This document shows positions 42,089-54,265 of a DNA stretch of 64,000 bases, piece after piece. Under the pieces are notes generated by a model. The model did no database searches, was not told where the DNA came from, and saw only the letters and a program-made list of their open reading frames with translations. The stretch is from Nephrocerus scutellatus. Lineage: Eukaryota; Arthropoda; Insecta; Diptera; Pipunculidae. The stretch lies in assembly GCA_947095585.1 (NCBI GenBank), contig OX352763.1, positions 38,366,010-38,430,009 on the forward strand. The letters are read 5' to 3'. How positions within the stretch are numbered: position 1 is the stretch's first letter; each line of letters begins with the position of its first letter. The position numbers and the translations under genes are program-made.

Positions 42089-42685
42089 CTATTGTTGTTG
42101 TACACACATAATATAAAAGAGATCTAAAACCACACAAAATCATTTTTTATTCATAGTCTTTTGAGCTTAAAGCAAAAAAATCCTTTTTTTTTAAATTTTA
42201 CCTGCTGCAAGTTTTCCCAAGTAACATAAAATCTATGGGTTTTTCAGCAAACTTGTTATTGTGATTATTATTTCTATTACTGTTACATTCATAAGAAACA
42301 AATAGTATAACGCTATCTTTATTACGCATTTTCTGTAGAAAATTGACCTCGAAGTAAAAAATTAGCATGGGCAAGAAAACTGGAACAGGAATTGATGTTG
42401 GATATCTGAAGACTTAAATATGATATCAACTTTATTTAAACGCAGTTGCAAAGACTAGTATTTCTTCTAAAAATAAAGTTGTAAACGAAGTTTCTACCGT
42501 TAGTATTAACAGAGCACTTTCCGTTAACATTCTTCAGGGTACACCAAAGTAAGCTTTTTCTTAAATCCCCGATAAATGATGTCAACATTAAAGCTGGACC
42601 CTTACTGTAGAACGATTTTTTTTCTTACAATATACCCAAGAATCATTTCTCAAATTATTGTGCACGAATTAGCTGATACCCTCTA

Positions 42686-43254
42686 TATAAAATAAAAATA
42701 AAAACAACCCATAAAAAATATTGCATTTAAAGTTGAATTTACATTGATGTCTTTTAAAATTTAATTCATTGTATAAAAAAATAAATAAACATGAGCATGT
42801 TATTCGCAGTAGTTTTGTTTATTGGCGTTCATCTAATTTTCTGACAACTATTTATTATAATTTGTTTATTTAATAATTTATTTATAATGAAAGATGCAAT
42901 AACTTGCTCGTTATTTCAGAGTTAAACTTGGACGATTTGGTAATTTTTTTGGCGGTTGTACTTGGTTATTTTTTGGGTGACTTTTCGTATAGCCTTGTTA
43001 GGAAGGCAACAACAATAAAAGATTCTGATGTGAAGATGCATATATGTATATATACTGATCTCAATTGCATTTCAGATATCGATTAAAAATGGGTTCTAGA
43101 TCAGTGAGGTGGTCTCGACGAAAGACAATGGGGATTTCCTTTGAAATAGACCCGATCTTATAAAAAGTAAATTTATTTACATATTTACATCATAATATGA
43201 TGTAAAAACAATATTGCTACATTTGTTATCCAGTTAACTTTATTATTTCTCTAT
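42686..43254. other. No recognised feature
   Basis: AT-rich, with many AATAAATA strings. Nothing coding. Confidence 0.4.
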
Positions 43255-43445
43255 TTTTTAAATTCTCTTTATTAACTTCGCGTGCCCGTGGCTGGCTGCT
43301 CAGATCTTGTGATCAATTTTTAATCCACTTCCCAAAGTCCGATTTTATTGAAATTTTTCACACATGTATATTTTCGGTGACAATACTTTCTATTAAAAGT
43401 GATCAAGCCGCGGGGTCGGGGGGCTTCCATACAATTTTTTTTCCG
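43255..43445 (+). repeat. Dispersed ATGTGTATCTCCG repeat, one unit
   Basis: Left edge TTAAATTCTCTTTATTAACT, then TCGCGTGCCCGTGGCTGGCTG, CAATTTTTAATCCACTTCCC, and CACACATGTATATTTTCGGTG. A clear single-unit copy with the full left module. Confidence 0.8.
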
Positions 43446-43996
43446 GCATCAGATCATTTCATACTATAATGACTGTGTTCTGTGTGCGTTGTGCGCTGTG
43501 GGTAGCGCTGCTTGCTTTACGAATGAGGTTGTTTTAATGTTGGGTTGCAGTGGTTCGTATGTGTTTTTAAATTTAAGCATTTTTAGTGAAATTCAGTATG
43601 CTTTTGTTTACTAGATAATTTATATGAGCAATTTTAATTATTATTTGTATTTTTTTTGTAAATAAATGAACTTTTACCAAGGAAATCTACTTAGTTTTGT
43701 GTTCCGTTTACGTTGCACGATTTTTAAAAAGAAAATTTATAATCCGTAAAATCATGCATAAGAACTTGGTTAACTGGATAATAAATAATAAATAAATAGT
43801 AATGATAAGAGTCCCTTTTATTTTTACATTGTATTTTTTGGTTATAATCGCCAAATTAACTGTTTTTGTGATATTTTACAGTTTAACCGACAATTCGCGG
43901 TATCTTCGCTACGCTTTTGAGCTCAGAAACTAGAAACGAATGCGGAGTCCTTTGTTTGTCTCTCAAGCTCCGGTAACAAATTTCCGAGTCGTCTTG
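43446..43996. other. No recognised feature
   Basis: AT-rich. AAATTTCCGAGTCGTCTTGAA at 43977-43997 is a direct repeat of a segment inside the following hairpin arm. Confidence 0.4.
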
Positions 43997-44369
43997 AATA
44001 CTTAATAGTTATTGTTTTCGTCCTTTGCCTGGATATGGAAATATGCAAACTTATACCCGAGGGTTTGAATCGCTTGTCACCGCTCAAACTCAATCCCCAG
44101 TAGGAAATTTCCGACTCGTCTTGAAGATATCTCTGGCAGTAGTGGTAGCAGAGAGTGGGCGCAAACCAGCCTAATTTATGATCAATGTAACTTAATGACA
44201 TACGGGCGCCTATTCTGTGCTACCATCCCTGCCAGATATCTTCAAGACGAGTCGGAAATTTCCTACTGGGGATTGAGTTTGAGCGGTGACAAGCGATTTA
44301 AATCATCGGGTATAGGTTTGCATATTTTCATATCCAGGCAAAGGACGAAAACAATAACTATTAAGTATT
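43997..44369. repeat. Long inverted repeat (hairpin), arms about 142 bp or more
   Basis: The left arm 43997-44139 is inverted at 44229-44369 with only a few changes and a 2-base indel. The pairing weakly continues inward (TGGTAGCAGAGAGTGGGCGC against GGGCGCCTATTCTGTGCTACCA), leaving a loop of about 40 bases. No ORF or transposon end is recognised. If transcribed, it would fold into a long hairpin RNA. Confidence 0.9.
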
Positions 44370-47300
44370 ATAGTCCTTATGTATTTCGTGTATTTTTTTG
44401 CCCCTAAACTTTGTGCTAAAGATCTTTGATTTTTTTTGATAAAACGAAAACTTGAAATACAAATAAATTAACTTATTATTTAGTTTTAAAACTGCGCAGG
44501 TTTCTCATTGACACATTGACATCAGGCGCACTGTGAATCATTTGTATATCTTTTTTTTTTAACAGTACGAGTGTAATATGGTCAGACAAATAAAGGAGAA
44601 TTAAATCCCTTTTGTTTACATACAGGCGTTGGCGTTGCAGTAAAAATGGTTTGTTATTTAGTATTGCTTCTGACAGATTTGGAACAAATATAGTTTCACT
44701 AAATCAGTGAAGTTTGGTGCACTTCTTTCGGTCACTACCACTTAAGATATAGAACAATAAACTACAACAACAATAGAAAACTTACCTGTTAACAATTTAT
44801 TATTAAATATGCAATTCCCCAATGTATGGATGAACTTTTCCCAGTTCTTACGGGTTTCTTACGAATGCAAAAAGGATTTTTTATTCAAAAGTCACTTGAA
44901 GCATTTGTTTTTTGCCTCGGCGACATTATTCCGAGAAAGGACATTTTTACGCTGTTTTCCACAGTCAACTTTAGATAAACAAAAATTAGCAAAACTTCGA
45001 TTTCACAAAACAAAAACACAAACAATAATATTTGATGTGGCAAGTAGGTAAGTAAGTGTAAGTGTGATATATATCCATGCCATACACAGTGTGGAAAAAG
45101 GTAGCAAGCAGGATATGGTCGATTAGTTAGTTAGATGGTCCTAATTATAACAATTTTTTCTTTTTTAGTTTTTTTTAGGGGAAATTAATAATTTGCTTCA
45201 AAAAATAATCAAGCCATGTTGTTTTTGCATTTTGTTGTTGGAGTTGTTGTTGTTGTTAGCTCTTAATTTACAAAAACCTCACACAAAAACTTTCACTTTG
45301 TCTCGTTCGGTTTGGTTTTTTGGGTTTTTGTCCCACACACAGTCCACAACAGTATAACAACTGCACCTTGAGGCTGATTTGCACAAAAATCGCAGCACAC
45401 AATTTTTGAACAACTTTCGAAAAAACCGTTCCGAAATCTGTTTATTTGGTTATTGTTAAGTTTTTTTTCTGTTTGTTTGTTGCTATTACATACTCGATTA
45501 TTATATTACTTTGCAAAAATATTTTGGAAAATTTTGTGCTTTATGTCTCGGCGACGGTTTTCAAAAACTCGGAGGAAGTAAACTTCGTACACGACCAATC
45601 CAAAAGCTTACTGATTTCCGTCTAAATTGGATCTGCTGCACTATCCGAAAACCAAATTTTGGCAAAAGTTTTTTGGGACAATGCTGCGCTGCTTCGTAAA
45701 CGATGGCGTTGCATTGCACTCTGTGTGTGTGTTGTGTTGCATGTTATTCGTTCGTTCGTAATTTTCAATTCCTTTAGCGTTTTTGTTGGTATTTGGGATT
45801 GAAGTTTTATTTCTTTTTTTTTGGTTGTTGTCGTTTTCGTTTTGTGTTTTTGGGTTTGTTTTGCTGCCCATGACTGTGTGCTCTCTCGCCCCTGTAGAAA
45901 CAACAACCGAAAATTTACTTTACCATATATATGGATGGATGTATAGATGTTGGTCTTCCATTGACATCACCGGAGCATATTTTTTAACATTTTTATACAC
46001 GCATTACAATACTCGCTCACTCACTCACTCACTCACTCACTCACTCACTCACTTATTCACATGCGTTCGGTGTTGAGGAGCGCGCATAATATAGGTTTGG
46101 TTGAGTTTGTCCTCTCTATCGGCTCACAAACGAAAAAACCCCAAAAAAAGAATTCACAGCGGCCGAAAAATAAAAACTAAAAAACAAACCAGATATAATC
46201 CAAATTGCTAAAAAAACAAAAAAAAAAAAAACAACATTCACACCGAAAGTCCTATAAAAATGTGCAAGTCCCAAAAGTTGCACGCAGCGTTGCATATGTA
46301 GTACAAAACACACTCATACACTTATGCAATCATCATCGACATCACAGGTATAATGTGGAATACTGGAGAGGGAGTTCACCATCATGATGATCAGGAAGGC
46401 CTCTCCTGTGTCCTGTCCTTTACAGTGGTCGACCATTCGATTCTCTCGACTCTATGTGTGTGTTTTGGTGGGTATGAAGCAATCGCAGCGTTGTAGGGAT
46501 TATTATTTTGACCGTCATTCTCATCATCATCATCATCTACTGCCTTGTCCGTCAGTCGGCGTCGTCGTCGTTTTCGGCCACTGCAAGTTTAGTGTAGTAA
46601 TAAATAAAAATTGTGTTCCCAAAAAAAAAGAGAGAGAAAGAACAAACTCCAATCACAATCACCAGTTGCTGGGTAGTTCAGGGGCGGTTAGAGCGGTGCG
46701 ATCAGCTTTGCAATTACATTGCAAATTGATTGTGCGTTAAAAAAAAATCACTTTCACACGCATGTGTGCGTGCGTAAATTTTTACAAATCCGGAAAAAAA
46801 GATTCGCTATCAGCAAACGAGGCCTAACACACACACGACGGCGAATCACACGCATGCACACGCTCTCGCTCTCGAATGACCTGACCCCCCTTTGGAAAAA
46901 AAAAATACAAAAACTATGTACATATACAGCGATTGGAATTTTTTTTCAAAACTGCTCCAACCACCAACCCCGAACATTCACGCAGCTCCAACATACAGCT
47001 AACCGTAATGTGTAAGAGTACGCACAACACAACGATGGCAACACCCCCTCTTCCAAGCATAGACAATAATTAGGTGTGTTGCAGCCCAAAAATTGCCATC
47101 ATTGCCAACCTCCTCTTTTTTTCTTTCTCTGTCGAGCGCATTTTTGTAACTCTTCGCTTATTACCACAAATGCCAAATGATGTACCATATCTCTTGCTCA
47201 TGCTTCACCATCGTTAACTATACGACGGCTAGCACGATGTCGCTGTTGCCGTCGCTGCTCTTTATATTCCACACTCCTCGACCGTTCCGTCATTTGCGCA

Positions 47301-49423
47301 GCGCGAACGCTTTTTTAAACACATTGACATTGAATGCACAATACCTACCGGCAGGCGGGCGGACGATGTGCGAAAAAAGTGCAAATATGTTCCCCTATTT
47401 TTTATTTTTGCCATATTTTTCTGGTTCGCACCCCCGCCCAACCATTATAGACCAATACTCATCAAAGCCAACACAGCGCTTGCATTGTACATCGCATCAG
47501 CCACTGTGGTCACCCAGTGGCACCCCAAAAATGTGTCCAATGCGCGCTTCGGCGTTTCGTTTCTATGCCTACACGACACTCATAGTCGTGCTGTGGTGCG
47601 TCGTGCGTCGTGTGCGCACAATTCGCCCGATTGCATACACTTAACCCTTATTTCCACTATCATTGCATTATATGCGCGAGTATTATGTGGCAGCAGATCA
47701 TCAACAACAACAAAGACAACGGCAAATAGCAAAATAAAAATAAAAATTTCGAAATTATATAAAAATCGCTAAAATAACGCACACACACGCGTACACTTAA
47801 ATACACTTAAACGCACACAAATGCATTCACACTCCGCTTGTGTGAATTGTTTCACAAATTTGTGCAATGACAACATTTGGAGAGCGGGTTTGGAGCTGGG
47901 GAATTTTAGGCGGAATTCAGTTTTTTTCGTGGGGGTGCACTTAAATGCAAAATTTTTAACTTACAATGATTTCGACCGGCATTCGGCCTCATGACTTAAT
48001 GCGAGTGACTCTCGAGAGGTGCCCGCACGCTTCCCATATTCATTGTCATTCGTCTCGTACGAAAACCGATGCGTGTACGGGGGAGGACGTTCTCTTTGGT
48101 ATTTGACTTTACTTTTTTTAGGCATTTGATTCGTCCGCATATAGGCTCACATGCACTTCTGTGCAAGAACTATGCTCACACATGTGGACGACGATATCAC
48201 ATACAATCTTACATCTATCCATCCAACTATCCATGCATCCAATCGTTCTATCCATTGTGCATCCGTCATTCGCTTGCATCGTAGAAAGAGAGAATGAATC
48301 AGATTTCCAAAACGAACGAGGACAGCTGGTTGATCTGGCTGCAGTACAGCACTCATAGGAGCCCCAAAAGTGGCCGAGAAACAGCCAAAATCATAATGAT
48401 AATCATAACACGACGCATCAGTAGCACAACTACAGCTACACAAGGGTCGCTGCTAGAACTCGCCGGCTATCTGATAGACAACCCGACAACAACAACAATG
48501 CGGCAAGGATAGCGTAAAAACTGAAAAATACATCATCATCTCAGCATTTTAAATTTGTTGGTTCGTTCTGTTTCTCCTCGTTGTTGTTATTGTTGTTGTT
48601 GTTGGTGTATTGTTAAGCATACCACCGTGCCATTATGAAATAGGAAACTCCACAGTATGCGGTACCAATTCACGCGCAACGCACACAAGCTCATCAGCGA
48701 GCAGCGGCTCCAACTCCTCAGCCCATGCAATACGCAATGTGCAAAGCTATTGCCTACGTAGCGCATCATCAATTCGGCAATTTGTGTCCATGTGCATCCG
48801 CATGTGGTGCCTCTCAAGTATACGTACGTACGTACAGCCCAGTGGAGCGCTGAGGCTTTCGTACTTAATGTAATACAACAAATAATTCGAATCCTCCATC
48901 GCTGTCGTCGTCGTCGTCGACCAACAACCGTCGTAGGTGAATATTCGTTGAAGGATCGATCGACGGACAAGAGACAGAGCAGGGGATTAATTTGGAGCTG
49001 TGGAATTGCTGTGCACGGCTTGACGCTGGTGAAAAAGTCAACCAGAAGAGAAACGGCAATCAAACAAGCAACAACACCAAATCACAACAACAACAACAAC
49101 AAAAAAAGAACCCATCAACCGAGTTTTCGGCATTTGGCCATGCACACGTGATAAAATTGCACTTCTAGCTGGAGAGCGTTGCCGGGAGGGTGTTGCACAG
49201 AGTTGTTGAGTTGTTTTTGATTTATAAAATTGAAAAAAAGTATTCAAAATGTTTAGCATCTTTGAACGGGAGGGAGCATTTAGGACGCGTATTAAGTGTT
49301 AAGTGGTTGCGAAGGACGTCACGACGCTGTAGGCGTATGCGTAATCAATGGATGATAATAATTGAGGTCAGTCCAGAAAATATTGTGTACGGATGAGATT
49401 TTCAGTTTTTTCTTTAAATGGAA
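44370..49423. other. Probably single-copy host DNA, no supported exon
   Basis: Low-repeat block with (CTCA)n at 46015-46053, (AAC)n-type runs near 49080, (CACACG)-type runs and CTGTCGTCGTCGTCGTCG near 48900. Good splice donors appear on the plus strand (TAGGTAAGTAAG, GT at 45048) and on the minus strand (AACAGGTAAGTTTT, boundary at 44785/44786). The longest frames (47177-47644 and 48587-49063 minus) have no recognisable domain and overlap other frames of similar length. It could be intron or promoter DNA of an off-window gene. Confidence 0.35.
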
Positions 49424-49681
49424 TTAAGTACTGAACTCCGTGATATAGGAGTTTGAAAGTGGGCGTTTTAGAAAACTGAATCTCTGATATTTTGTTCGTA
49501 TTCTGAAAGGGGCTTCATCGCTGAAAATGACGGGATCGTTTTCGCACATATTTATTGACCAATCACTGATGATCTTCAGCTCTTGGCTAAAAGCGATCTT
49601 AAATGCCGGCTCAATTCCTTGCTCAATCTGGTCATAGAGATGTCGAATCCCTTCGATTAATCTGTCACTATTAAATACCAA
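49424..49681 (-). pseudogene. Mariner-superfamily transposase fragment
   Basis: One 85-codon minus frame contains IEPAFKIAFSQELKIISDWS and then a CENDPVIFSDEAPF block, matching the region up to the first catalytic Asp (usual FSDEAHF). It is short and isolated. Confidence 0.55.
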
Positions 49682-49984
49682 GCCAAGTTTATATATCGAA
49701 CCGACCGCAACTAACTTTAAGCATAACCGAGAAACGTTATTGGAAAAATAGGGGTACCGATTGAAAAACTTTCATATGAATATACGTCCGTTCCTCTATT
49801 ACAGCAGAACCGTACTTCGTAGCGTGCAGAAATTTTGCACAAGTGTATGGTAATTCGTAAAAACTTGAACATGTGTCGCCTTACATCAAGATCTTCATGG
49901 CGTTATGATTTCCGAAAATCGGGTAATTTTTTGTCAATGGGCATGTAAACAAATACAGCAAAACCCCAAATTTTTACGTATTGT
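49682..49984. other. Spacer between two transposase fragments
   Basis: No motif seen. Confidence 0.35.
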
Positions 49985-50485
49985 TATTAGACGAGTAATC
50001 TTCTACAAACCATGGACCATTACATTACTGGAGTGTTGAAAATCCGCACTTGCTTCGCCAACATGAACACCAGCGTCCTTGGACTGACAACATGTGGTGT
50101 GGAATAATTAACAACAAACTTGTCGGCCATTCTTGAAGGCAACTTGAATTGCCAAATGTACCGAGACATATTGAACAATGAACTGCCAACATAAGTTGAA
50201 GAATTGAGCTTGAAATTGCTAAAGAACATTTGGTTTCAACATGATGGCTTTCCAACAAACTATTCGTTGATGATGGTGAAGTAATTGATCGTGATTTCAA
50301 TGGTCTCTGAATCGGTAGAGCTGGTCCGTTAAATTGGCCTGGCAGATCACCAGATTGTACTTCGCCAGAATACATTTTGTGGGGCTATCTTAAAGACCAA
50401 GATTACAAACAAAAACCAACAACACGTGAGAATATGATTTGGCGAATCAGAAATGGTTGTGCCGAAATCTTTCAGATTTATTTCT
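49985..50485 (+). pseudogene. Mariner-superfamily transposase fragment
   Basis: The plus strand reads a DE..FTNHGPLHYWSVENPHLLR-like block, DNMWCGIINNKLVGH (50090-50130), a LPNVPRHIE block, then IGRAGPLNWPGRSPD and PEYILWGYLKDQDYKQKPTT with a RIRNGCAEI tail. This covers the region from the first Asp to beyond the third catalytic residue of the same transposase group as 41395-42088. Several stops interrupt it. Confidence 0.7.
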
Positions 50486-50639
50486 CTTTTAAGCCTAGTA
50501 GGTGGCGCTAGAGTCAAGCTATTTTTAAAAAATGTTGTTGTGCATATATCTGTACACTCATGACCCAAATTAAATTAAATGTGTTTCGTTAAGTACATAA
50601 TTTAAATTTATTTATATTAAAGAGGGAAGTAGCGGTCAA

Positions 50640-51745
50640 CCATCGGCAGAATAGGGCGAATAACACAGAATGGTCTAGAATTGCCGAGTGGCCGTAACTG
50701 TATCGGACTGGTGGAAGTGCGATCAAACCTCCACTTGGTAGCCGCCGGTAATTTTCCTCCAAATACAGGAAAGGTAAATGATCGGGCCTTCAAAGTAAGG
50801 TTGGCGAGATGCCAATAACCTCGCGCGTAAAAAAACGTTAGTACGGAACCCAAAATCAGCCTCTGATGCACTGATGAACGATGACGACCACGGCAACGAA
50901 AACGGCTAAACGATTAAAGAATTTTCTCATGGAACGTACGCTCACTGTATAGAGCTCGAGCTGCACAGCACCTAGCCGATATAAATTGTAATTTTCGGCG
51001 CGACAGACCGTTGCGGTCCAAGACCTAGCTTCTTGCGACCATTTGTGTTGCATTATATTTATTTGTGAACACAAATGGAAGGGACCTACAATTTAAGGCC
51101 GGATCCGAACGGCGAATTGAGAAGCTTTCCGTGACAAGTTATTACTCTCGGAACGCTTGTCACCCATTCGCGAGAGGTGGGACGCCGTGAAAAATACTTT
51201 TGGTGTTACTGGGATTCAAACCACGAACCTCCTGCTGAGTAGACATGTGCTTTTCCACCTAGCCGATACCTTATCCAAATATAGTGCTGACATAACAGCA
51301 ATTCAGGTGATGCGGTGAACGGGGTATGGTTTCTGACAAAAGTCAAATCAGAGTATGACATATATTACAGCTGTCATGCAAGACATCATGTGCTCGGGGT
51401 TGGGTTACTAGTCAGCAAAAGAATGAAACCCACCGTTATCGGCTTTAAAGCAATAAACGAACGGCTATGCACCCTTGGCGTGCGGGGCAGATTTAAAACA
51501 GAAGCCTCATAAACATATACGCCCGTACAGAGGATTCCCCAGATGATGAAAAAGAAGAATTCTTTGAATCAGTCGAACGCTCCATACCTGTCCTCAGTAT
51601 GACGTAAAAATCGTTCAAAATCATAATAGGTAGGGAGCCAGTATTCAGGCAGTACAAGCAGACACACTTCTCAGTTGTGCACAGACATTCGAAATGTGGA
51701 TTAATAAGTGCATTAAAGTCGAGGACCATCATTTGAGCATTTACT
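50640..51745 (+). mobile_element. RTE-like LINE, copy B (5' part, interrupted by SINE)
   Basis: The 5' UTR (GGTGGAAGTGCGATCAAACC, GGTTGGCGAGATG) leads into the endonuclease start, read FSHGTYAHC-like in shifted frames for the usual SWNVRTL block (50925-50945). It is interrupted by a SINE, resumes at 51256 with KYSADITAIQ and the YDIYYSCHARHHVLGVGLLVSKRM block (51350-51425), then EDSPDDEKEEFFESVE (51527 on). It ends near 51745, so it lacks RT altogether. A LINE copy with a preserved 5' end and no 3' end is unusual. Confidence 0.8.
50982..51255 (-). mobile_element. tRNA-derived SINE, copy 1
   Basis: Inserted in RTE copy B and bounded by a perfect 13-bp duplication CACCTAGCCGATA (50969-50981 and 51256-51268). 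On the minus strand it has a B box GGTTTGAATCC (51222-51212). The body matches 57186-57425, and its 3' part also resembles 38415-38485. The head is slightly shorter than in copy 2. Confidence 0.85.
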
Positions 51746-52351
51746 TTAATTGAAAGATGATGAGGAGAGGGGACTCATGTAAATAAAGCACGTGATACGT
51801 GAGATGCGTGGCGACTCACATTAATCAAGTACCTGGAAGGAAACAGAAAACTACCACGTCCACGTCGGTTCGGTATTCCTGTGATACGCTAAAAGTAGTT
51901 TATTCACCAGTCAATTACATTTCTACAGGTAACAATTTTCCAGTTATTCAAAATTTGCAAAATAAATAAATGTTTGACGACCAATTTCAAGTATTTACAA
52001 TAAAAACGTGGTATTTTTATTGCAAACGTACTGCAGAATCGGAAAATCGAAAAAAAAAGAATATCATCTTACAGCGCCATCTATAATGAATCAAAAAAAA
52101 AAGGTTTTAGTCAAACACTACGAATCTGCAATTAAAAATAGAAGTTCCTATTTACATTTCAAAGTTACCTTATCACACCTACACGGAGGGGTGGTGGGTA
52201 GTAATCTTAGCACTAATGTATTTCCCCCGCGGAATGATTAAATTTTGATCCTGGTAATTTTTTTCGTAGAGTACTTATTTTCCAAGATATTTGAAAGTTT
52301 CTGCGTAAAGAAATCACCCGGCATTATCACACCCGGTTATCTTATAAGCAA
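51746..52351. other. No recognised feature
   Basis: AT-rich linker between two RTE-like copies. Nothing coding. Confidence 0.4.
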
Positions 52352-54265
52352 AATGGGGGGAATAACACAGAATGCATCAGAATTTCAGGTGGCCGTAACT
52401 ATCACTGACACTGGTGAAAGTGCGATTAAACCTCCACGTGGTGGCTGCCGGTAATTTTCCTCCAAAAAGCTGAATGATCGGGCTAGTTCCCTTAAAGTAA
52501 GGTTGGCGCGAGGCAAATAACTTCACCCGTAAAAAAAGAAACCCATAATCTGTCTTGGATACGATGAACGACGACGACCACGGCATCAACAACGGCTAAA
52601 CGATTTCAGATTTTCTCATGGAACGTACGCACAGCAGCTAGCCGATACTTTGTCAAATATAATGCTGACATAACAGCAATCCAGGAGATGCGGAGAGAAA
52701 TGGAAACGCCCTAAGAATACTGTGACTAGTACTGCTGACTCCATCTAAGGCAGTAGTCGAAAAGATAGGAACGACTGGTTCGATGAAGAAGTAAGCTAGC
52801 GACTGAACGTAAGAATGTTGCGTACTGAGCATGCAACAATCTCATAGAACGCAGGCACGCTAAAATGAAAATAAAGACTTCAGAAGATATGAAAAAGCAG
52901 CTCACCAGCGAAAGAAAGCATCCCGGGAGAAGAATTTCGTCCGTGAACTAGAGAGGTACAGAGAACGTGGACCGCACCATGTGTGGAAGTTCTTCCAAGG
53001 AGTCCGCGGTATGCCGTAATATAACCCGCATTGTACATACTGCAAAGACAAAGAGAGTAAGCTGATCGCCGATCTCAAAGGTATTTTAGAGCGGTGGGAA
53101 GAGCACTTTCATGAGTTGGTAAAGGGCCAGCTAACTGAGAAGTTATATGCTCCAACAATCACTGAAAACCACACTATGCTGCCGCCACAAAGTATAGCAG
53201 AACGATAAATCGGCTCAAAAATAATAAGGCCGCGGGATCAGATGGAGCTGATTAAAACAGAAATAATAATGCAAGTATGGGAGGAGGAAGCGATGCCAAA
53301 AGACTGGCGAAGAGGTATCCTGTGCACCATACATAAGAAGGGAGACAACACAACATGTAGCAATTATTGTGGTATAACGTTGTTTAGTACCGCGTATAAG
53401 ATTTTCTCCTCTATCCTTCAAGACAGGATTGCGCCATACGCTAAGGTCAACATTGGCCCATACTAGTGTGACTTTATCCCTGGCAAATCAACAACTGATC
53501 AGATTTACATCCCAAGGCAGGTGATGGAAAAATGTCTAGAGTTTCAAAACTCACTACTCCATCTTTTTATAGACTTTAAAGCCGCCTATGATAGCATAGC
53601 CAGAGTAGAACTTTATAAAGCCATGAGAGAATTCGGCATCCCAAATAAACTGACACGACTAGGTAGGTTGACCATGACCAATGTTATAAGCCAAGTAAAA
53701 ATATCCGGATCACTATCAAGCCCATTCAACATCTATAACGGGCTCCGACAAGGGGATTGACTGGCCTGCGTGCTCTTCAACCTGGCGTTGGTGAAAATGA
53801 TCCGAGACTCTGACGTAACGGCGAGAGGAGCAATCCTCTATAAGTCCATTCAAATACTGGCTTACGCAGACGATATATACATCGTTGGTAGAAACCGAAG
53901 AGCTGTACAGGAAGCTTTCATCCAGATCGAGCAGGCGGCACGAAATCTGGGGCTGCACATAAATGAGCGCAAAACAAAGTACATGGTGGCCATGTCGACG
54001 AGTAGAAGATCCAACATTAGTCCCTCAATTCAAATAATGGAGAGCGAATTTGAAGTAGTGTAATCCTTTAACTATCTCGGGTCAACTGTAGCAGCCGATA
54101 ACAGAATTTAACGGTCAAGCCTACGCTAGACGGATGGTGTAGAACAGGACGCCCAGAGTTTAGGGATGCCAAACTGGAAATCGGCTCGAAATCGGAACCG
54201 GTGGAGAGACTTTTGCGGGAGGCCAGGACCGGATCCCGGTTGTAGAGCCAAATATGATGATGATC
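52352..54265 (+). mobile_element. RTE-like LINE, copy C, internally deleted
   Basis: Starts with the family 5' UTR (GGGGGAATAACACAGAATGC) and the start of the endonuclease; KYNADITAIQEMR is followed at about 52698 by a deletion of most of the endonuclease. A linker with DRNDWFDEE-like sequence follows, then RT: WEEEAMPKDWRRGILCTIHKK, MEKCLEFQNSLLHLFIDFKA, a premature TGA inside GLRQGDGLAC (53758-53760), LAYADDIYIVGRNRR and KTKYMVAMSTSRRSN. A second deletion at about 54106 joins the end of the thumb to the C-terminal DGVEQDAQSLGMPNWK-like block. The tail is (ATG)n at 54256-54264. Good alignment with copy A. Confidence 0.88.

Larger units (their letters stand above)
40134..42683 (+). mobile_element. 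Mariner-superfamily element with about 640-bp inverted repeats
   Basis: Flanked by TA at 40132-40133 and 42684-42685. The ends (CAAGATGTCCCATAATTCGTGC and, reversed, GAGGGTATCAGCTAATTCGTGC) fit the CAGGGTGTCCCATAA termini of one mariner-like group. The left arm (40134-41390, less a 620-bp solo LTR) and the right arm (42021-42683) are inverted copies of each other over about 640 bp with small indels. Shared strings include TTACTTTGGTGTACCCTGA, TTCCTGTTCCAGTTTTCTTG and CATGCTAGAGCCCG. The right arm contains the end of the transposase, so the left arm carries an inverted copy of coding sequence. Confidence 0.8.

Noticed and set aside
44809..45051. 80-codon ORF ending at a strong splice donor
   Set aside because: Has an ATG, but no protein similarity recognised; kept only as a transcription hint.
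47177..47772. 155- and 134-codon overlapping ORFs
   Set aside because: Two frames of similar length overlap, with no domain or codon signal; probably chance openness in a less AT-rich region.
48587..49063. 158-codon minus-strand ORF
   Set aside because: Overlaps long plus-strand frames and contains trinucleotide repeats; no known motif.
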